Assembly (NCBI RefSeq): GCF_001435505.1
Contig: NZ_AZDO01000086.1
Span: 1-50,584 of the forward strand
DNA length: 50,584 bases
Direction of reading: 5' to 3'
Origin: Companilactobacillus futsaii JCM 17355
GTDB taxonomy: Bacteria; Bacillota; Bacilli; Lactobacillales; Lactobacillaceae
Below the pieces are notes generated by a model that saw nothing but the letters and a program-made list of their open reading frames with translations, did not search any database and was not told the DNA's origin. Shown piece by piece: positions 1 through 8,252 of this stretch (position 1 is its first letter; each line of letters starts with the position of its first letter). The position numbers and the translations under genes are program-made.

Positions 1-54
1 AAAAAAAAGTGCTCCCAAAGTTGTTAGATTATGTCTAACAATTTTAGAGCACTT
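1..54 (-). terminator. Rho-independent terminator
   Basis: Read on the minus strand, arms AAGTGCTC/GAGCACTT enclose an inner stem TTGTTAGA/TCTAACAA and end in eight T. It lies just downstream of the minus-strand gene ending at 82 and should terminate it. Confidence 0.75.
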
Positions 55-81
55 CAGTTTGGCGGCTTTTTTGTATACTTA

Positions 82-414
82 TTATTTTGTTGGTGCAATT
101 AAATCAATCAAACGATTAACTAATTGAGTCACACGGTTAGCATCATTGGCAATTACATCAACGCCACGATTGTTGATCATCGTATGTGTTACTTGTAGAA
201 GCCCAATTGAATCGGTTTCATCGTTAAATTTAGCAATCGGTAAAGTTACATTATGGTCATACATAGGAACGTTCCCCGCTTCAACTTTCACGATTTTAGC
301 TCCCTCAGGCATACTGAGAATATAACTTTTGATTCGTTTAAGACTGAAATTGTCTTGGTAAAAGCCATAAATGACTTCCAATTCACTAATAATAAATTTT
401 ATTTCATTATTCAT
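82..414 (-). CDS. hypothetical protein, about 110 aa
   Basis: I do not recognise this family. The protein is soluble, mixed alpha/beta in appearance, with no signal peptide or membrane segment. The ATG at 414 is chosen over an upstream GTG because AAAGGTG lies six bases before it and the GTG is itself part of that ribosome binding site. The C-terminal half (from TDSIGLLQVTHTMINNRGVD) is polar with repeated V/I positions. A good terminator follows at 1-54. The upstream neighbour at 454 is also on the minus strand with a short gap, so the two may be cotranscribed. No function is proposed. Confidence 0.7.
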   Translation of the reverse strand: MNNEIKFIISELEVIYGFYQDNFSLKRIKSYILSMPEGAKIVKVEAGNVPMYDHNVTLPIAKFNDETDSIGLLQVTHTMINNRGVDVIANDANRVTQLVNRLIDLIAPTK

Positions 415-453
415 CTTAATCACCTTTTACAAAAATAGTTTCTTATTAAATAA

Positions 454-663
454 TTACTTAGCTCTCCATTTTATTGCAATAAAAATAATCGATTGACAGA
501 TTATGATCAACACTGCAAAAGCAGCCAAAACCAATAAACTGATTAATCTAGTTTGGTCAGTTTGAGCTACACCTGCACCATCAACTTTACGAACCATGAT
601 CCACAAGACACCGATTGCAAACATCAATAACCAAAAGAAATTAAATTCCCACCAAGATTTCAT
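454..663 (-). CDS. small two-TM membrane protein, DUF3923-like
   Basis: A 69-residue protein with two hydrophobic segments (about residues 6-22 and 40-60) separated by the polar motif RKVDGAGVAQTDQTR. The N-terminal MKSWW and the central RKVDGAG match what I remember of the DUF3923 family of small Firmicute membrane proteins; that is recall, not a search. The start at 663 is preferred to one 11 codons upstream because GGGGGAAG sits nine bases before this ATG. The function of the family is unknown. Confidence 0.65.
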   Translation of the reverse strand: MKSWWEFNFFWLLMFAIGVLWIMVRKVDGAGVAQTDQTRLISLLVLAAFAVLIIICQSIIFIAIKWRAK

Positions 664-773
664 ATAAAAACACTTCCCCCTCAAAATGATGTTCATACAT
701 TAAGTATCACGCAAATGACCTTAAATTGACAAGTGATATTCCATAAACAAATAAATTTGGACGATCAAATAGC

Positions 774-830
774 AAAAACGCTCCATCAACGATAAAGTAC
801 TGTAACTTTATTCATCAATCGAGCGTTTTT
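774..830 (-). terminator. Bidirectional hairpin terminator
   Basis: AAAAACGCTC pairs with GAGCGTTTTT, with an inner ATAAAGT/ACTTTAT stem. It ends at the stop codon of the secreted-protein gene (830-1201) and would terminate it on the minus strand. Confidence 0.7.
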
Positions 831-1201
831 TAGTTTTCATAAGTTGGTAATTCTTGGCCTAATTCTTTCATTCTGTCAGTATTTACTACCTCAACTCTAG
901 TGTCTTTGAGATAACGATTCTTACCTATTTTCCACCACTGTTGTCCCTTGATGGTTACTTGACTAGCTTTCCAAAAATTTATTTCAGATTCGTTGTGAAG
1001 TTTAACAAATTTAGAAGTTTTAAACATCTTCTTTTTCTTCAACTTGTAAACTCGATATTTATTCGAATCAGATTTACTTGATGCTGAAATACAAATAGTT
1101 TGTTCACCCTCATAAGTCTTTGATGATGCGTTAACTGTTTCAACATTAGTTACTAAAACTAACATCAAACTCATAAATAATGGGGCTAATACTTTTTTCA
1201 T
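830..1201 (-). CDS. small secreted protein with SLAP-like C-terminal motif
   Basis: Residues 1-26 form a signal peptide (MKK, a hydrophobic core and a likely cleavage after VNA). The mature part is basic, with a KLKKKKMFKTSKF stretch and a segment VTIKGQQWWKIGKNRYL that resembles the repeat in Lactobacillus S-layer-associated (SLAP) domains, where W and the KIG-N-Y spacing recur. The ATG at 1201 follows AAAGGTGG by five bases; a GTG three codons upstream overlaps that site and is less likely. A cell-wall-associated role is inferred from the signal peptide and basic charge only. There is no LPXTG motif. Confidence 0.65.
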   Translation of the reverse strand: MKKVLAPLFMSLMLVLVTNVETVNASSKTYEGEQTICISASSKSDSNKYRVYKLKKKKMFKTSKFVKLHNESEINFWKASQVTIKGQQWWKIGKNRYLKDTRVEVVNTDRMKELGQELPTYEN

Positions 1202-1282
1202 TATATCCACCTTTCTATTCTCAGATTTTAATTCATCATATAATTATTATTATGACATTTTTTACAATCAATTGCCAATGAC

Positions 1283-1328
1283 GAAAAAAACTGAGCACCC
1301 TATCCGCAGATGATAGCATACTCAGTCT
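1283..1328 (-). terminator. Terminator after glycerate kinase
   Basis: On the minus strand, CTGAGTATGCTATC and GATAGGGTGCTCAG form a stem followed by TTTTTTT. It sits directly after the glycerate kinase gene. Confidence 0.75.
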
Positions 1329-1329
1329 T

Positions 1330-2469
1330 TTATTTTGTATTTTTGATTAAACGGGCGATGTTCTCTGATACTTGTTGAAGATTCTTGTCAGTATCAGCAA
1401 TGGCTTTGGATAAATCTTCTACCCCCGGAACACAAGTGAAGATAGCATCAATACCCAAAGGATATAACTCAGAAATTTTTTTGCCGACGGAACCAGCGAT
1501 GGCAATTACTGTTGCATTGGGATTGACAGCCTTCGTAGCTTTGGCAACCCCAATGGGAGTTTTACCGAATTTAGTCTGAAAATCGATCTGACCTTCGCCA
1601 GTTATAACGACGTCAGCATCTCGCACAAACTCTTTTAACCCGGTATAGTCAACAACTATGTCGACCCCTGAACGCATTTGTGAATTAGTAAACGCTAGAA
1701 GTCCAGCTCCTAATCCACCTGCGGCACCGGCACCAGGTGTTTGTTCTAAATCTTTTCCTAAATCACGCTTTAAAACATCGGCATAATGTGATAGAGCTTC
1801 ATCTAAGAAATCAGCCATCTCCGGACTAGCACCTTTTTGTGGTCCAAAGACGTGACTAGCACCATCTTTACCAGTTAAAGGATTGGTAACATCAGAAGCA
1901 ATGATAACTTTGACATTCTTTAATTCTGGTAACATTTCAGAAATATCAATATGGTCTAATTTTTTGAGCACAGCACCACCATATTGCAATTCTTCGTCTT
2001 TGTCATCTAACAATTTAGCACCTAAGGCTTGGGCCATTCCGGCACCACCATCATTTGTGGCAGAACCACCGATTCCAATAATGATAGTCTTAGCACCCTT
2101 TTGAATAGCTGATTTGATCAATTCACCAGTTCCAAAAGTTGTTGTAACATAAGGATTTTGAGTGAATTGATTAATAAATTGAATCCCACTAGCTTGAGCC
2201 ATTTCAATAACAGCTACTTGGCCATCATCGATCAGACCATATTGAGCTTGTGTTTTGTTACCTAAAGGATTAACCACTGTTTCCGTGATCATTTGACCAT
2301 TTCTTGCATCAACCAATGATTGGACTGTTCCTTCACCACCGTCAGCCATAGGTACATTGACGAATTCGGCATCAGGATAAACTTTGGCAAAGCCCTTTTT
2401 CATTGATTGAGCAACTTGTTTGGCAGTTAACGAGTTCTTATATGAATCTGGAGCTAATACTATTTTCAT
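1330..2469 (-). CDS. glxK: glycerate kinase (GlxK/GarK family)
   Basis: This enzyme phosphorylates glycerate with ATP to feed lower glycolysis. The 379-aa length is typical of the bacterial type II family. Recognisable segments are the N-terminal MKIVLAPDSYKNSLTA, PMADGGEGTVQSLV near 40-55, GIGGSATNDGGAGMAQALGAKL near 132-152, GAAGGLGAGLLAF near 245-260 and TGEGQIDFQTKFGKTPIGVA near 290-310. AGAGGTG precedes the ATG by about nine bases. It follows the GntP-type permease gene after 13 bp, so uptake of a glycerate-like acid and its phosphorylation are almost certainly one operon. The divergent CdaR-type regulator is the likely controller. Confidence 0.93.
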   Translation of the reverse strand: MKIVLAPDSYKNSLTAKQVAQSMKKGFAKVYPDAEFVNVPMADGGEGTVQSLVDARNGQMITETVVNPLGNKTQAQYGLIDDGQVAVIEMAQASGIQFINQFTQNPYVTTTFGTGELIKSAIQKGAKTIIIGIGGSATNDGGAGMAQALGAKLLDDKDEELQYGGAVLKKLDHIDISEMLPELKNVKVIIASDVTNPLTGKDGASHVFGPQKGASPEMADFLDEALSHYADVLKRDLGKDLEQTPGAGAAGGLGAGLLAFTNSQMRSGVDIVVDYTGLKEFVRDADVVITGEGQIDFQTKFGKTPIGVAKATKAVNPNATVIAIAGSVGKKISELYPLGIDAIFTCVPGVEDLSKAIADTDKNLQQVSENIARLIKNTK

Positions 2470-2482
2470 TTATACATCACCT

Positions 2483-3766
2483 CTAGAACAGATTTCCATA
2501 CATCAATGTTGCAACAATTGTCATCGAAAGTCCAACTAACATTTCCCACAAAACAACACTCATTCTTTCCTTAAAGTGCATTTGAACAGCTTGGGCTGTA
2601 ACGTGGAAATAATTACCGTGTGGCAATTGATCGATTACCGTGGCACCAGTGTGAACCATTGCAGCTGCACCAGTCCCTGAAATTCCAAATGACATAATTG
2701 ATTTGGCAAATGAGTTTGAAGCTAAGATAACACCGGTTGAAGTTGAAGCTGTGGCTGCAGCCATCAAAATACCAGCAATTGGAGCTAAGAAAGTGCCAGA
2801 AATTCCAGTTGTTTGGACGATTTCAACTACTTTTTGTGGCAAGTTAGAAGCTGAAACCAACCCTGCAATCGCACCAGCACCAATCAAAATCATCACAACG
2901 TCAGTCATTCTAGCTAAACCTTTAGCCATATACTGCAAAAATTTCTTACCTTGTCCCATAGCTAAGGTCCCAACTAAGCCAGCAATTGGCAAGATATACA
3001 TTGCATCAAGGTTAAATGAAGCTAAAATCTTAATCCCAAAAATATCTCCAACTGGTGTGATCAAAAGCAAAACCACTGCTACCAAAGGTGTAACGATGGA
3101 AGCTTTTAAACTTGGCAAATCAGCTTGTTTTTTCGACTCAAATTTTTGATACTCTGGTACAAAAGAACCACGATGCTTAATTAAAGTAGCCAATAAAACC
3201 GTAACGATCAAGCCAACGACCGCTGGCACAAAATCAGCAATCATCACTTGTGATAAATCAACATTGAACCCTTTTGCGGCCGCAATTGTATTAGGATTAG
3301 GCGAGATAACGTTACCCGCTTTACCCCCACCAGATAGTGCCACTAATAATGAAAGCTTACTGTAATGCATCTTTTGACCAACTTCTAGTGCAATTGGTGC
3401 AACGATCAAAACTGCTACTGGAATAAAGATCCCAACACCTGTCAAAACCATAGTTGAAAGTGCTAAAGCTAAAATTGCTAATTTATCATTAAAACGATCT
3501 ACGATATTAGAAGCAATCACATTAGCCGCACCAGATTCCATCATGACACCTGCTAAGACTCCGGCTGCGATTACACGAATAATCGTCCCCATGACACCGG
3601 AACTACCTTTGACGATCGTATTAGTCGTTTGTGTCAAAGACATCCCACCGACTAAACAACCAATAATTGCGCCAAAGATCAAAGCATAAACCGGATTAAC
3701 TCTGAATAAAATCAATCCAATTGCTAAAAGCAACCCCAAAAGAGCTGCCCACCATGCAATAACCAT
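2483..3766 (-). CDS. GntP-family gluconate/glycerate:H+ permease
   Basis: A polytopic membrane protein of about 427 residues with the GntP-family start VIAWWAALLGLLLAI and many glycine-rich transmembrane helices. Family members import gluconate and related sugar acids. Because the gene is paired with glycerate kinase and a sugar-diacid regulator, glycerate or a similar acid is the likely substrate; this is an inference. The ATG at 3766 is preferred. A longer reading would need a TTG at 3802 lying against a palindrome with no ribosome binding site. The chosen ATG has AAAGGG at a rather long 12-base spacing. Confidence 0.85.
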   Translation of the reverse strand: MVIAWWAALLGLLLAIGLILFRVNPVYALIFGAIIGCLVGGMSLTQTTNTIVKGSSGVMGTIIRVIAAGVLAGVMMESGAANVIASNIVDRFNDKLAILALALSTMVLTGVGIFIPVAVLIVAPIALEVGQKMHYSKLSLLVALSGGGKAGNVISPNPNTIAAAKGFNVDLSQVMIADFVPAVVGLIVTVLLATLIKHRGSFVPEYQKFESKKQADLPSLKASIVTPLVAVVLLLITPVGDIFGIKILASFNLDAMYILPIAGLVGTLAMGQGKKFLQYMAKGLARMTDVVMILIGAGAIAGLVSASNLPQKVVEIVQTTGISGTFLAPIAGILMAAATASTSTGVILASNSFAKSIMSFGISGTGAAAMVHTGATVIDQLPHGNYFHVTAQAVQMHFKERMSVVLWEMLVGLSMTIVATLMYGNLF

Positions 3767-3799
3767 CCTAAAATAACACCCTTTCTTAACTTCTCCAGC

Positions 3800-3823
3800 C
3801 AATTGTTAAATAATTAACAATTG
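3800..3823. promoter_or_regulatory. Palindrome in the gntP leader, possible operator
   Basis: Ten-base arms CAATTGTTAA/TTAACAATTG separated by four bases lie just downstream of the predicted start of transcription of the permease operon. The position suits a repressor site or an RNA hairpin. It may be bound by the divergent CdaR-type regulator, which is inference. Confidence 0.45.
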
Positions 3824-3835
3824 AGCAACGTGAGT

Positions 3836-3864
3836 ATAATACCTTTTTGCTTTTTTAAAATCAA
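3836..3864 (-). promoter_or_regulatory. Predicted promoter of the gntP-glxK operon
   Basis: Minus-strand -35 TTGATT (3859-3864), 17-bp spacer, -10 TATTAT (3836-3841). Confidence 0.5.
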
Positions 3865-4031
3865 TGTACATTTGCACAAATTATAATGTCAAAATGATGA
3901 AAATTTATTTTTTTTAACTGATAAATCAATGTTTTATTACTCAAAAATATTGTAAAATAAATACATGCACAATTTTATGCTTTACGCTTTCATTAATGCT
4001 TGAATATTTTTTAACAAGGAAGAATACTAAT

Positions 4032-5081
4032 ATGAAATTAGACCCGAATCTGGCACAGTCTATCGTTGATAAAATGATGAAGAGTGTGCCTTATAACATT
4101 AATATGATGAACGAAAAGGGAATTATTATCGCTAGTGGTGATAAGTCTAGAATTCATACTTTACACATCGGTGCTGTTGATACCATCCAAAGTGGTAAAA
4201 CTAAACCAATGATCCAGTCATTTGGCAGATATGGTCAACCCGGCGTCAATATACCTGTACAATTCAACAATGAAACTATTGGCGTGATCGGCATCACAGG
4301 TGACCCTCAAAAAGTCACTCCCCTAGCTTCATTGCTGAAAATTTCAACTGAATTATTGATTTCTCAAATTAATAACACAAAAGTTGAAGGTCGTCGTAAA
4401 GAAAGCTTAAACCACTTTTTATACGAATGGACCAATACAGAAAACGTCTTGTTGAATGATGAATTACAGTTGCGAGCTGAGACTTTGAACATTGATTTAT
4501 CTATTAATCGTTACATAGTATTGATTGAAACAAATGATTTGAACGACTTACAAATTAGTCCCTTTGATTTTTCTTTCAAAAAGACTCCTGGAGAATATTT
4601 ACTTATTGTTAGAAATGAAAACGATCTGAAACGGTACCTTAACTTTAGTAAGGAACATCATTTGATGATTGGTATCAGTAATAAAATGACTAATCTCAAG
4701 CATGCATTGCATCAAGCTCAAGATACGATAACTGTTAGTAAAGAACTACAACTAGAGGGCTTTTTCTATTTCAAAGAGATTCGCTTCCTCAATCACATTC
4801 TTGACAGTAATTTATATTCAAAAAAAGCCTTGAGTATTTTTAAGAGTTTTCTCAAGACTAAATCGGGTCTAGAATTACTTGACACTATCGATTGCTACTT
4901 CAAGCATAACGGTAATGTAACGGAGACTTCTAAAGCCCTAAATGTTCATCGTAATACAACTAACTACCGACTTAACAATATTTCTGAATATTTTGGCTTG
5001 GATTTAAAAGATTTGACTGATGTTTTACAATTGTATGTTAATTTCCTCTACTTCAAAAAATATCAGTATGAACATCGTTAA
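4032..5081 (+). CDS. cdaR: CdaR/PucR-type sugar diacid regulator
   Basis: A transcription regulator of about 349 residues. The N-terminal 120 residues match the putative sugar-diacid recognition domain (LDPNLAQSIVDKMM, then GIIIASGDKSRIHTLH and GQPGVNIPVQFNNETIGVIGITGDP). The C-terminus holds the PucR-type helix-turn-helix, NGNVTETSKALNVHRNT followed by NYRLNNI. The ATG at 4032 has AAGGAAG nine bases upstream; a start 12 codons earlier lacks one. The gene is divergent from gntP-glxK across about 265 bp, the usual arrangement for a local activator. The ligand is probably glycerate or a related acid. Confidence 0.85.
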   Translation: MKLDPNLAQSIVDKMMKSVPYNINMMNEKGIIIASGDKSRIHTLHIGAVDTIQSGKTKPMIQSFGRYGQPGVNIPVQFNNETIGVIGITGDPQKVTPLASLLKISTELLISQINNTKVEGRRKESLNHFLYEWTNTENVLLNDELQLRAETLNIDLSINRYIVLIETNDLNDLQISPFDFSFKKTPGEYLLIVRNENDLKRYLNFSKEHHLMIGISNKMTNLKHALHQAQDTITVSKELQLEGFFYFKEIRFLNHILDSNLYSKKALSIFKSFLKTKSGLELLDTIDCYFKHNGNVTETSKALNVHRNTTNYRLNNISEYFGLDLKDLTDVLQLYVNFLYFKKYQYEHR

Positions 5082-5147
5082 AATTGAAATTCTTTAAAAG
5101 ATTGCTTATTATTTGAGTGAATAAAATCATATTGTGAGGTTTATCAT

Positions 5148-5876
5148 ATGGTATTAATGAATTTAAATTACAGAACCAATTACTTGCACACTTATTTCAA
5201 AACCACAGTCGTACTTCCTGATACTAATGAACCAGCTTATACAACAGTCTGGTTACTCCATGGTTATACTGGTGACGATAGTGCTTGGATAAGGCATGTT
5301 AACGTTGAGAAATTAGCTCGTCAGCACAATGTTGCGATTGTTATGCCTGAAGCGAGAAATTCATTTTACTCTGATTCCAATTTCATACCTTATTACTCTT
5401 ATTTCATCAATGAGTTTATCCCCAAAATGCAGCATATCTTACCTATTTCAAAAGAACGTGATAAGAATTACATTGTCGGCTCTAGCATGGGTGGTTACGG
5501 TGCGTTAAGAATAGCCTTTTTGAATAATGACTTATTTAGTAAGGTTGCTGCTCTTTCACCAATCACCGATATTGAGCATTTTCGTGATAATCCTAAGAGC
5601 CCCATGCCTAAAATTACCTTTGACAGTATCTTCGATAGTCCTGAAAAATTAGCTAAAAATCAATTAACTAATATTTACAACAATCGCCAACCTAAGCAAC
5701 AAATTTTAACTCTTTGTGGTGATAGTGATTTTATGCATGAAGATAACGTCATGTTCAAAAATTTCTTATCAATTCATGCTAAAGGGCGCTACACTTGGAT
5801 GCCAGTTAAAGGAGATCATTCTTGGAACACTTGGAGTCAAAACATCGAGCAAGTCTTTGACTGGTTAGAAAAATGA
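5148..5876 (+). CDS. alpha/beta-hydrolase esterase (EstA/tributyrin esterase type)
   Basis: The 242-aa protein belongs to the esterase D / S-formylglutathione hydrolase-like group. WLLHGYTGDDSAWIR near 35-49 is the oxyanion-hole region, GSSMGGYG carries the nucleophile Ser113, and the remaining triad members are probably the Asp of CGDSDFM (about 193) and the His of KGDHSWNTW (about 225). Lactic acid bacterial relatives hydrolyse short-chain esters such as tributyrin. There is no signal peptide, so it is cytoplasmic. TGTGAGG precedes the ATG. It follows the CdaR-type gene by 66 bp and ends in a strong terminator. Confidence 0.82.
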   Translation: MVLMNLNYRTNYLHTYFKTTVVLPDTNEPAYTTVWLLHGYTGDDSAWIRHVNVEKLARQHNVAIVMPEARNSFYSDSNFIPYYSYFINEFIPKMQHILPISKERDKNYIVGSSMGGYGALRIAFLNNDLFSKVAALSPITDIEHFRDNPKSPMPKITFDSIFDSPEKLAKNQLTNIYNNRQPKQQILTLCGDSDFMHEDNVMFKNFLSIHAKGRYTWMPVKGDHSWNTWSQNIEQVFDWLEK

Positions 5877-5883
5877 GCAAAAA

Positions 5884-5914
5884 AAAACCGCTAATCTTGA
5901 AGTTAGCGGTTTTT
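5884..5914. terminator. Bidirectional terminator
   Basis: AAACCGCTAA pairs with TTAGCGGTTT, with A and T runs on either side. It serves both the esterase and the convergent nupC gene. Confidence 0.85.
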
Positions 5915-5918
5915 ATTA

Positions 5919-7124
5919 TTACCAAACGAACAATCCAACAAATGCGGCTGACAATAATGATACCAAAATACCTGATAGCAACATGTAACCAACATTCTTA
6001 GAAATAGCATCGTTCTTTTCTTTATCAACGATACCTTTGAAACATCCGATAATCATTCCCAAAGTTGAGAAGTTAGCAAATGATGTAATGAAGACTGTTA
6101 AAACAGCCTTGAAGTGAGGATCAAAACTCTTAATGATTCCTGTAACTTTACCCATTACAACAAATTCATTGGTAACTAATTTTGTTCCCATGTATTGAGC
6201 CATCTGGAATGAATCATGTCCATTCAAACCAAGCAACCAAGCAAATGGATACATCACGATACCTAGAATGTGTTCTAAAGTTAACCAAGGATTTACCAAT
6301 TGCAAAATTTTATCGATCAAAGCAGCCAAAGCAACAAAAGCAATAACATTAGCGGCAATAATCAAAATCAAACGACCAGCACCAAGAATTGAGTCGCCAA
6401 GAAATGAGAAGAATGGTTCTTTCTTACCATCTTCACCATGAAGCTTAGCAATCGTATCTTCTTCTGGTTCAACTGTAACAGGATTCAATAAACTTGTTAC
6501 GATAATTGCATTAATAATATTGATAGGAATAGCTGTTAAAATAAATTGACCTGGCATCATTTGGATATATGATCCGATGATTGAGGCAGTAACACAACTC
6601 ATTGACATCATTGCCAAAGTAACGTTACGTTGTGCTTTGATTTGTTTTAACTGCAAACTTGATACGGCTAAGGCTTCCGTATTACCTAAAAACATCATTT
6701 CAACGGCAAAAAATGATTCGAACTTAGGCTGACCAGTAACAAATGACAATCCCTTACCGATCCACTTAATAATAAAAGGTAGAACTCCAATATATGTCAA
6801 AATGTCAAACAGTGGCACAATTAACAAAATTGGTAGTAGAGCACTAGTTACAAAGTCCATGCTCTTTACATGAACCCAACTAGGTAGAGCGAATTCGATA
6901 CCGGTGTAAGCAACTTGAACTAACCAATTAAACCCATCAGCAGCTCCAGAAACAATTGCACGACCAACACCGAAACTAGTTAGAAACCATGCCAAGAATA
7001 AGTTCAAAACGACCATGATGGCGATCGATTTCCATTGGATTCCCTTACGATTCTTCGAAAAGAGGAATCCGATCCCTAGAAAAATAAACAGACCTAAAAT
7101 ATTAACTACTAGGTACATACTCAT
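5919..7124 (-). CDS. nupC: NupC-family concentrative nucleoside transporter
   Basis: The 401-aa polytopic membrane protein has about ten hydrophobic helices. Family signatures are the helix pair with QPKFESFFAVEMMFLGNTEALAV (about 160-182) and the C-terminal core with LNGHDSFQMAQYMGTKLVTNEFV. NupC/CNT members import nucleosides by cation symport. AAGGGG lies ten bases before the ATG. The gene stands alone, converging on the esterase across a shared terminator, and is divergent from the aldo/keto reductase. Which nucleosides it moves cannot be read from sequence. Confidence 0.9.
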   Translation of the reverse strand: MSMYLVVNILGLFIFLGIGFLFSKNRKGIQWKSIAIMVVLNLFLAWFLTSFGVGRAIVSGAADGFNWLVQVAYTGIEFALPSWVHVKSMDFVTSALLPILLIVPLFDILTYIGVLPFIIKWIGKGLSFVTGQPKFESFFAVEMMFLGNTEALAVSSLQLKQIKAQRNVTLAMMSMSCVTASIIGSYIQMMPGQFILTAIPINIINAIIVTSLLNPVTVEPEEDTIAKLHGEDGKKEPFFSFLGDSILGAGRLILIIAANVIAFVALAALIDKILQLVNPWLTLEHILGIVMYPFAWLLGLNGHDSFQMAQYMGTKLVTNEFVVMGKVTGIIKSFDPHFKAVLTVFITSFANFSTLGMIIGCFKGIVDKEKNDAISKNVGYMLLSGILVSLLSAAFVGLFVW

Positions 7125-7253
7125 CTATACTTAACCCCTTTTTTTATTTGAAGTCAGAATTCGTTAAACTTTTCACTTCTTTTTTTATATTACATGGCAA
7201 AAAAGCCTTTGTAAATGAATTTTTACAATTTGGAGGGATTAAATCGTCTTCAT

Positions 7254-7282
7254 TTCATAATTAATACGATTGGCTTTATAAT
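7254..7282 (+). promoter_or_regulatory. Predicted promoter of the aldo/keto reductase gene
   Basis: -35 TTCATA (7254-7259), 17-bp spacer and a perfect TATAAT -10 (7277-7282). It leaves a leader of roughly 60 bases before the TTG start. Confidence 0.45.
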
Positions 7283-7350
7283 AGTAATGTTATCCCTTAC
7301 AACGTTATGTTTCATAATTACTTATTTAATATCGAAAGCGAGGAATAGTT

Positions 7351-8196
7351 TTGAAATCAATTACATTCAATCATCAAAATACTTCAGCCATTGGGATGGA
7401 CTCTTGGCACATCGGTGAAGGCAATCAAACTAGAACTGAATCAGAAATGGCAGCTTTAAAGTTTGGACTCGATCATGGCATCAACGTCATCGATACAGCA
7501 GAAATGTACGGTGAAGGAAAATCAGAAACTCTAATCGGCAACGTCATTAAAGACTATTCACGTTCAGATTTTCAATTAATCTCCAAATTTTATCCATTTC
7601 ACGCTACACCTAAATTAATTGAACAAAGCCTTAAAGCTAGTCTTAAACGATTGCAAACTGACTATTTGGATCTCTACTTACTACATTGGCGTGGTCAAAC
7701 TCCACTAGCACAAACAGTTGAAGGATTGGAAAATATGGTTCAAGCCGGCTTGATCAAAAACTGGGGTGTCTCTAACTTCGATATCGAAGATCTCAAAGAA
7801 TTGGACGCTCTTCCTGCTGGTAAAAATTGTCGTGTCAATGAAGATCTCTACAACATCGGCAGTCGAGGTATTGAATATTCAATATTACCTTGGCAAAAAG
7901 AACATCACATGTCATTTGTCGCCTATTCACCTTTTGGTTCAGACGGCAGTGAATACTTAAAGATTGCTCCCGTTATTCAAGAGATGGCTAAACAAAAACA
8001 CATTACAGCTTATCAACTATTATTAGCTTGGGTAATCAGAAATCATGATTTATTGAGCATCCCTAAGTCTTCTTCTGTAGAACATACGAAACAGAATATT
8101 GAAGCAGTTGACGTTAGTTTTTCAGCGGATGAATTGGAGTTGCTTGATAAAACTTATCCAGCTCCTAAAGGTGAAAAACCACTCGATACGATTTAA
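7351..8196 (+). CDS. aldo/keto reductase
   Basis: An NAD(P)H-dependent oxidoreductase of 281 aa with the family's TIM-barrel signatures. The catalytic tetrad is visible as DTAEMYGEGKSE (Asp and Tyr), LISKFY (Lys) and LLHWRG (His). The C-terminal coenzyme site is IPKSSSVEHTKQNIEA. The start is TTG, with GAGG seven bases upstream and no ATG that would give a complete N-terminus. It is a single gene between nupC and a HAD phosphatase and ends in a terminator shared with the latter. The substrate is unknown. Confidence 0.9.
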   Translation: MKSITFNHQNTSAIGMDSWHIGEGNQTRTESEMAALKFGLDHGINVIDTAEMYGEGKSETLIGNVIKDYSRSDFQLISKFYPFHATPKLIEQSLKASLKRLQTDYLDLYLLHWRGQTPLAQTVEGLENMVQAGLIKNWGVSNFDIEDLKELDALPAGKNCRVNEDLYNIGSRGIEYSILPWQKEHHMSFVAYSPFGSDGSEYLKIAPVIQEMAKQKHITAYQLLLAWVIRNHDLLSIPKSSSVEHTKQNIEAVDVSFSADELELLDKTYPAPKGEKPLDTI

Positions 8197-8206
8197 AATA
8201 TGGCAT

Positions 8207-8242
8207 AAAAAAATCAGTCCATTGATTTGGGCTGATTTTTTT
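8207..8242. terminator. Bidirectional terminator
   Basis: AAAATCAGTCC pairs with GGCTGATTTT and is flanked by A and T runs. It separates the convergent reductase and HAD genes. Confidence 0.8.
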
Positions 8243-8252
8243 ATACACATTA

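Noticed and set aside
2703-3149. Long open frame opposite the GntP permease gene
   Set aside because: It is antisense to a well-supported membrane protein, has low-complexity residues typical of a shadow frame and lacks a ribosome binding site. The same applies to 24866-25399 opposite the NCS2 permease.
7215-7418. 67-codon open frame with a hydrophobic stretch in the aldo/keto reductase leader
   Set aside because: It has no ribosome binding site, overlaps the reductase start by 68 bases and contains the predicted promoter, so chance is the simplest explanation.
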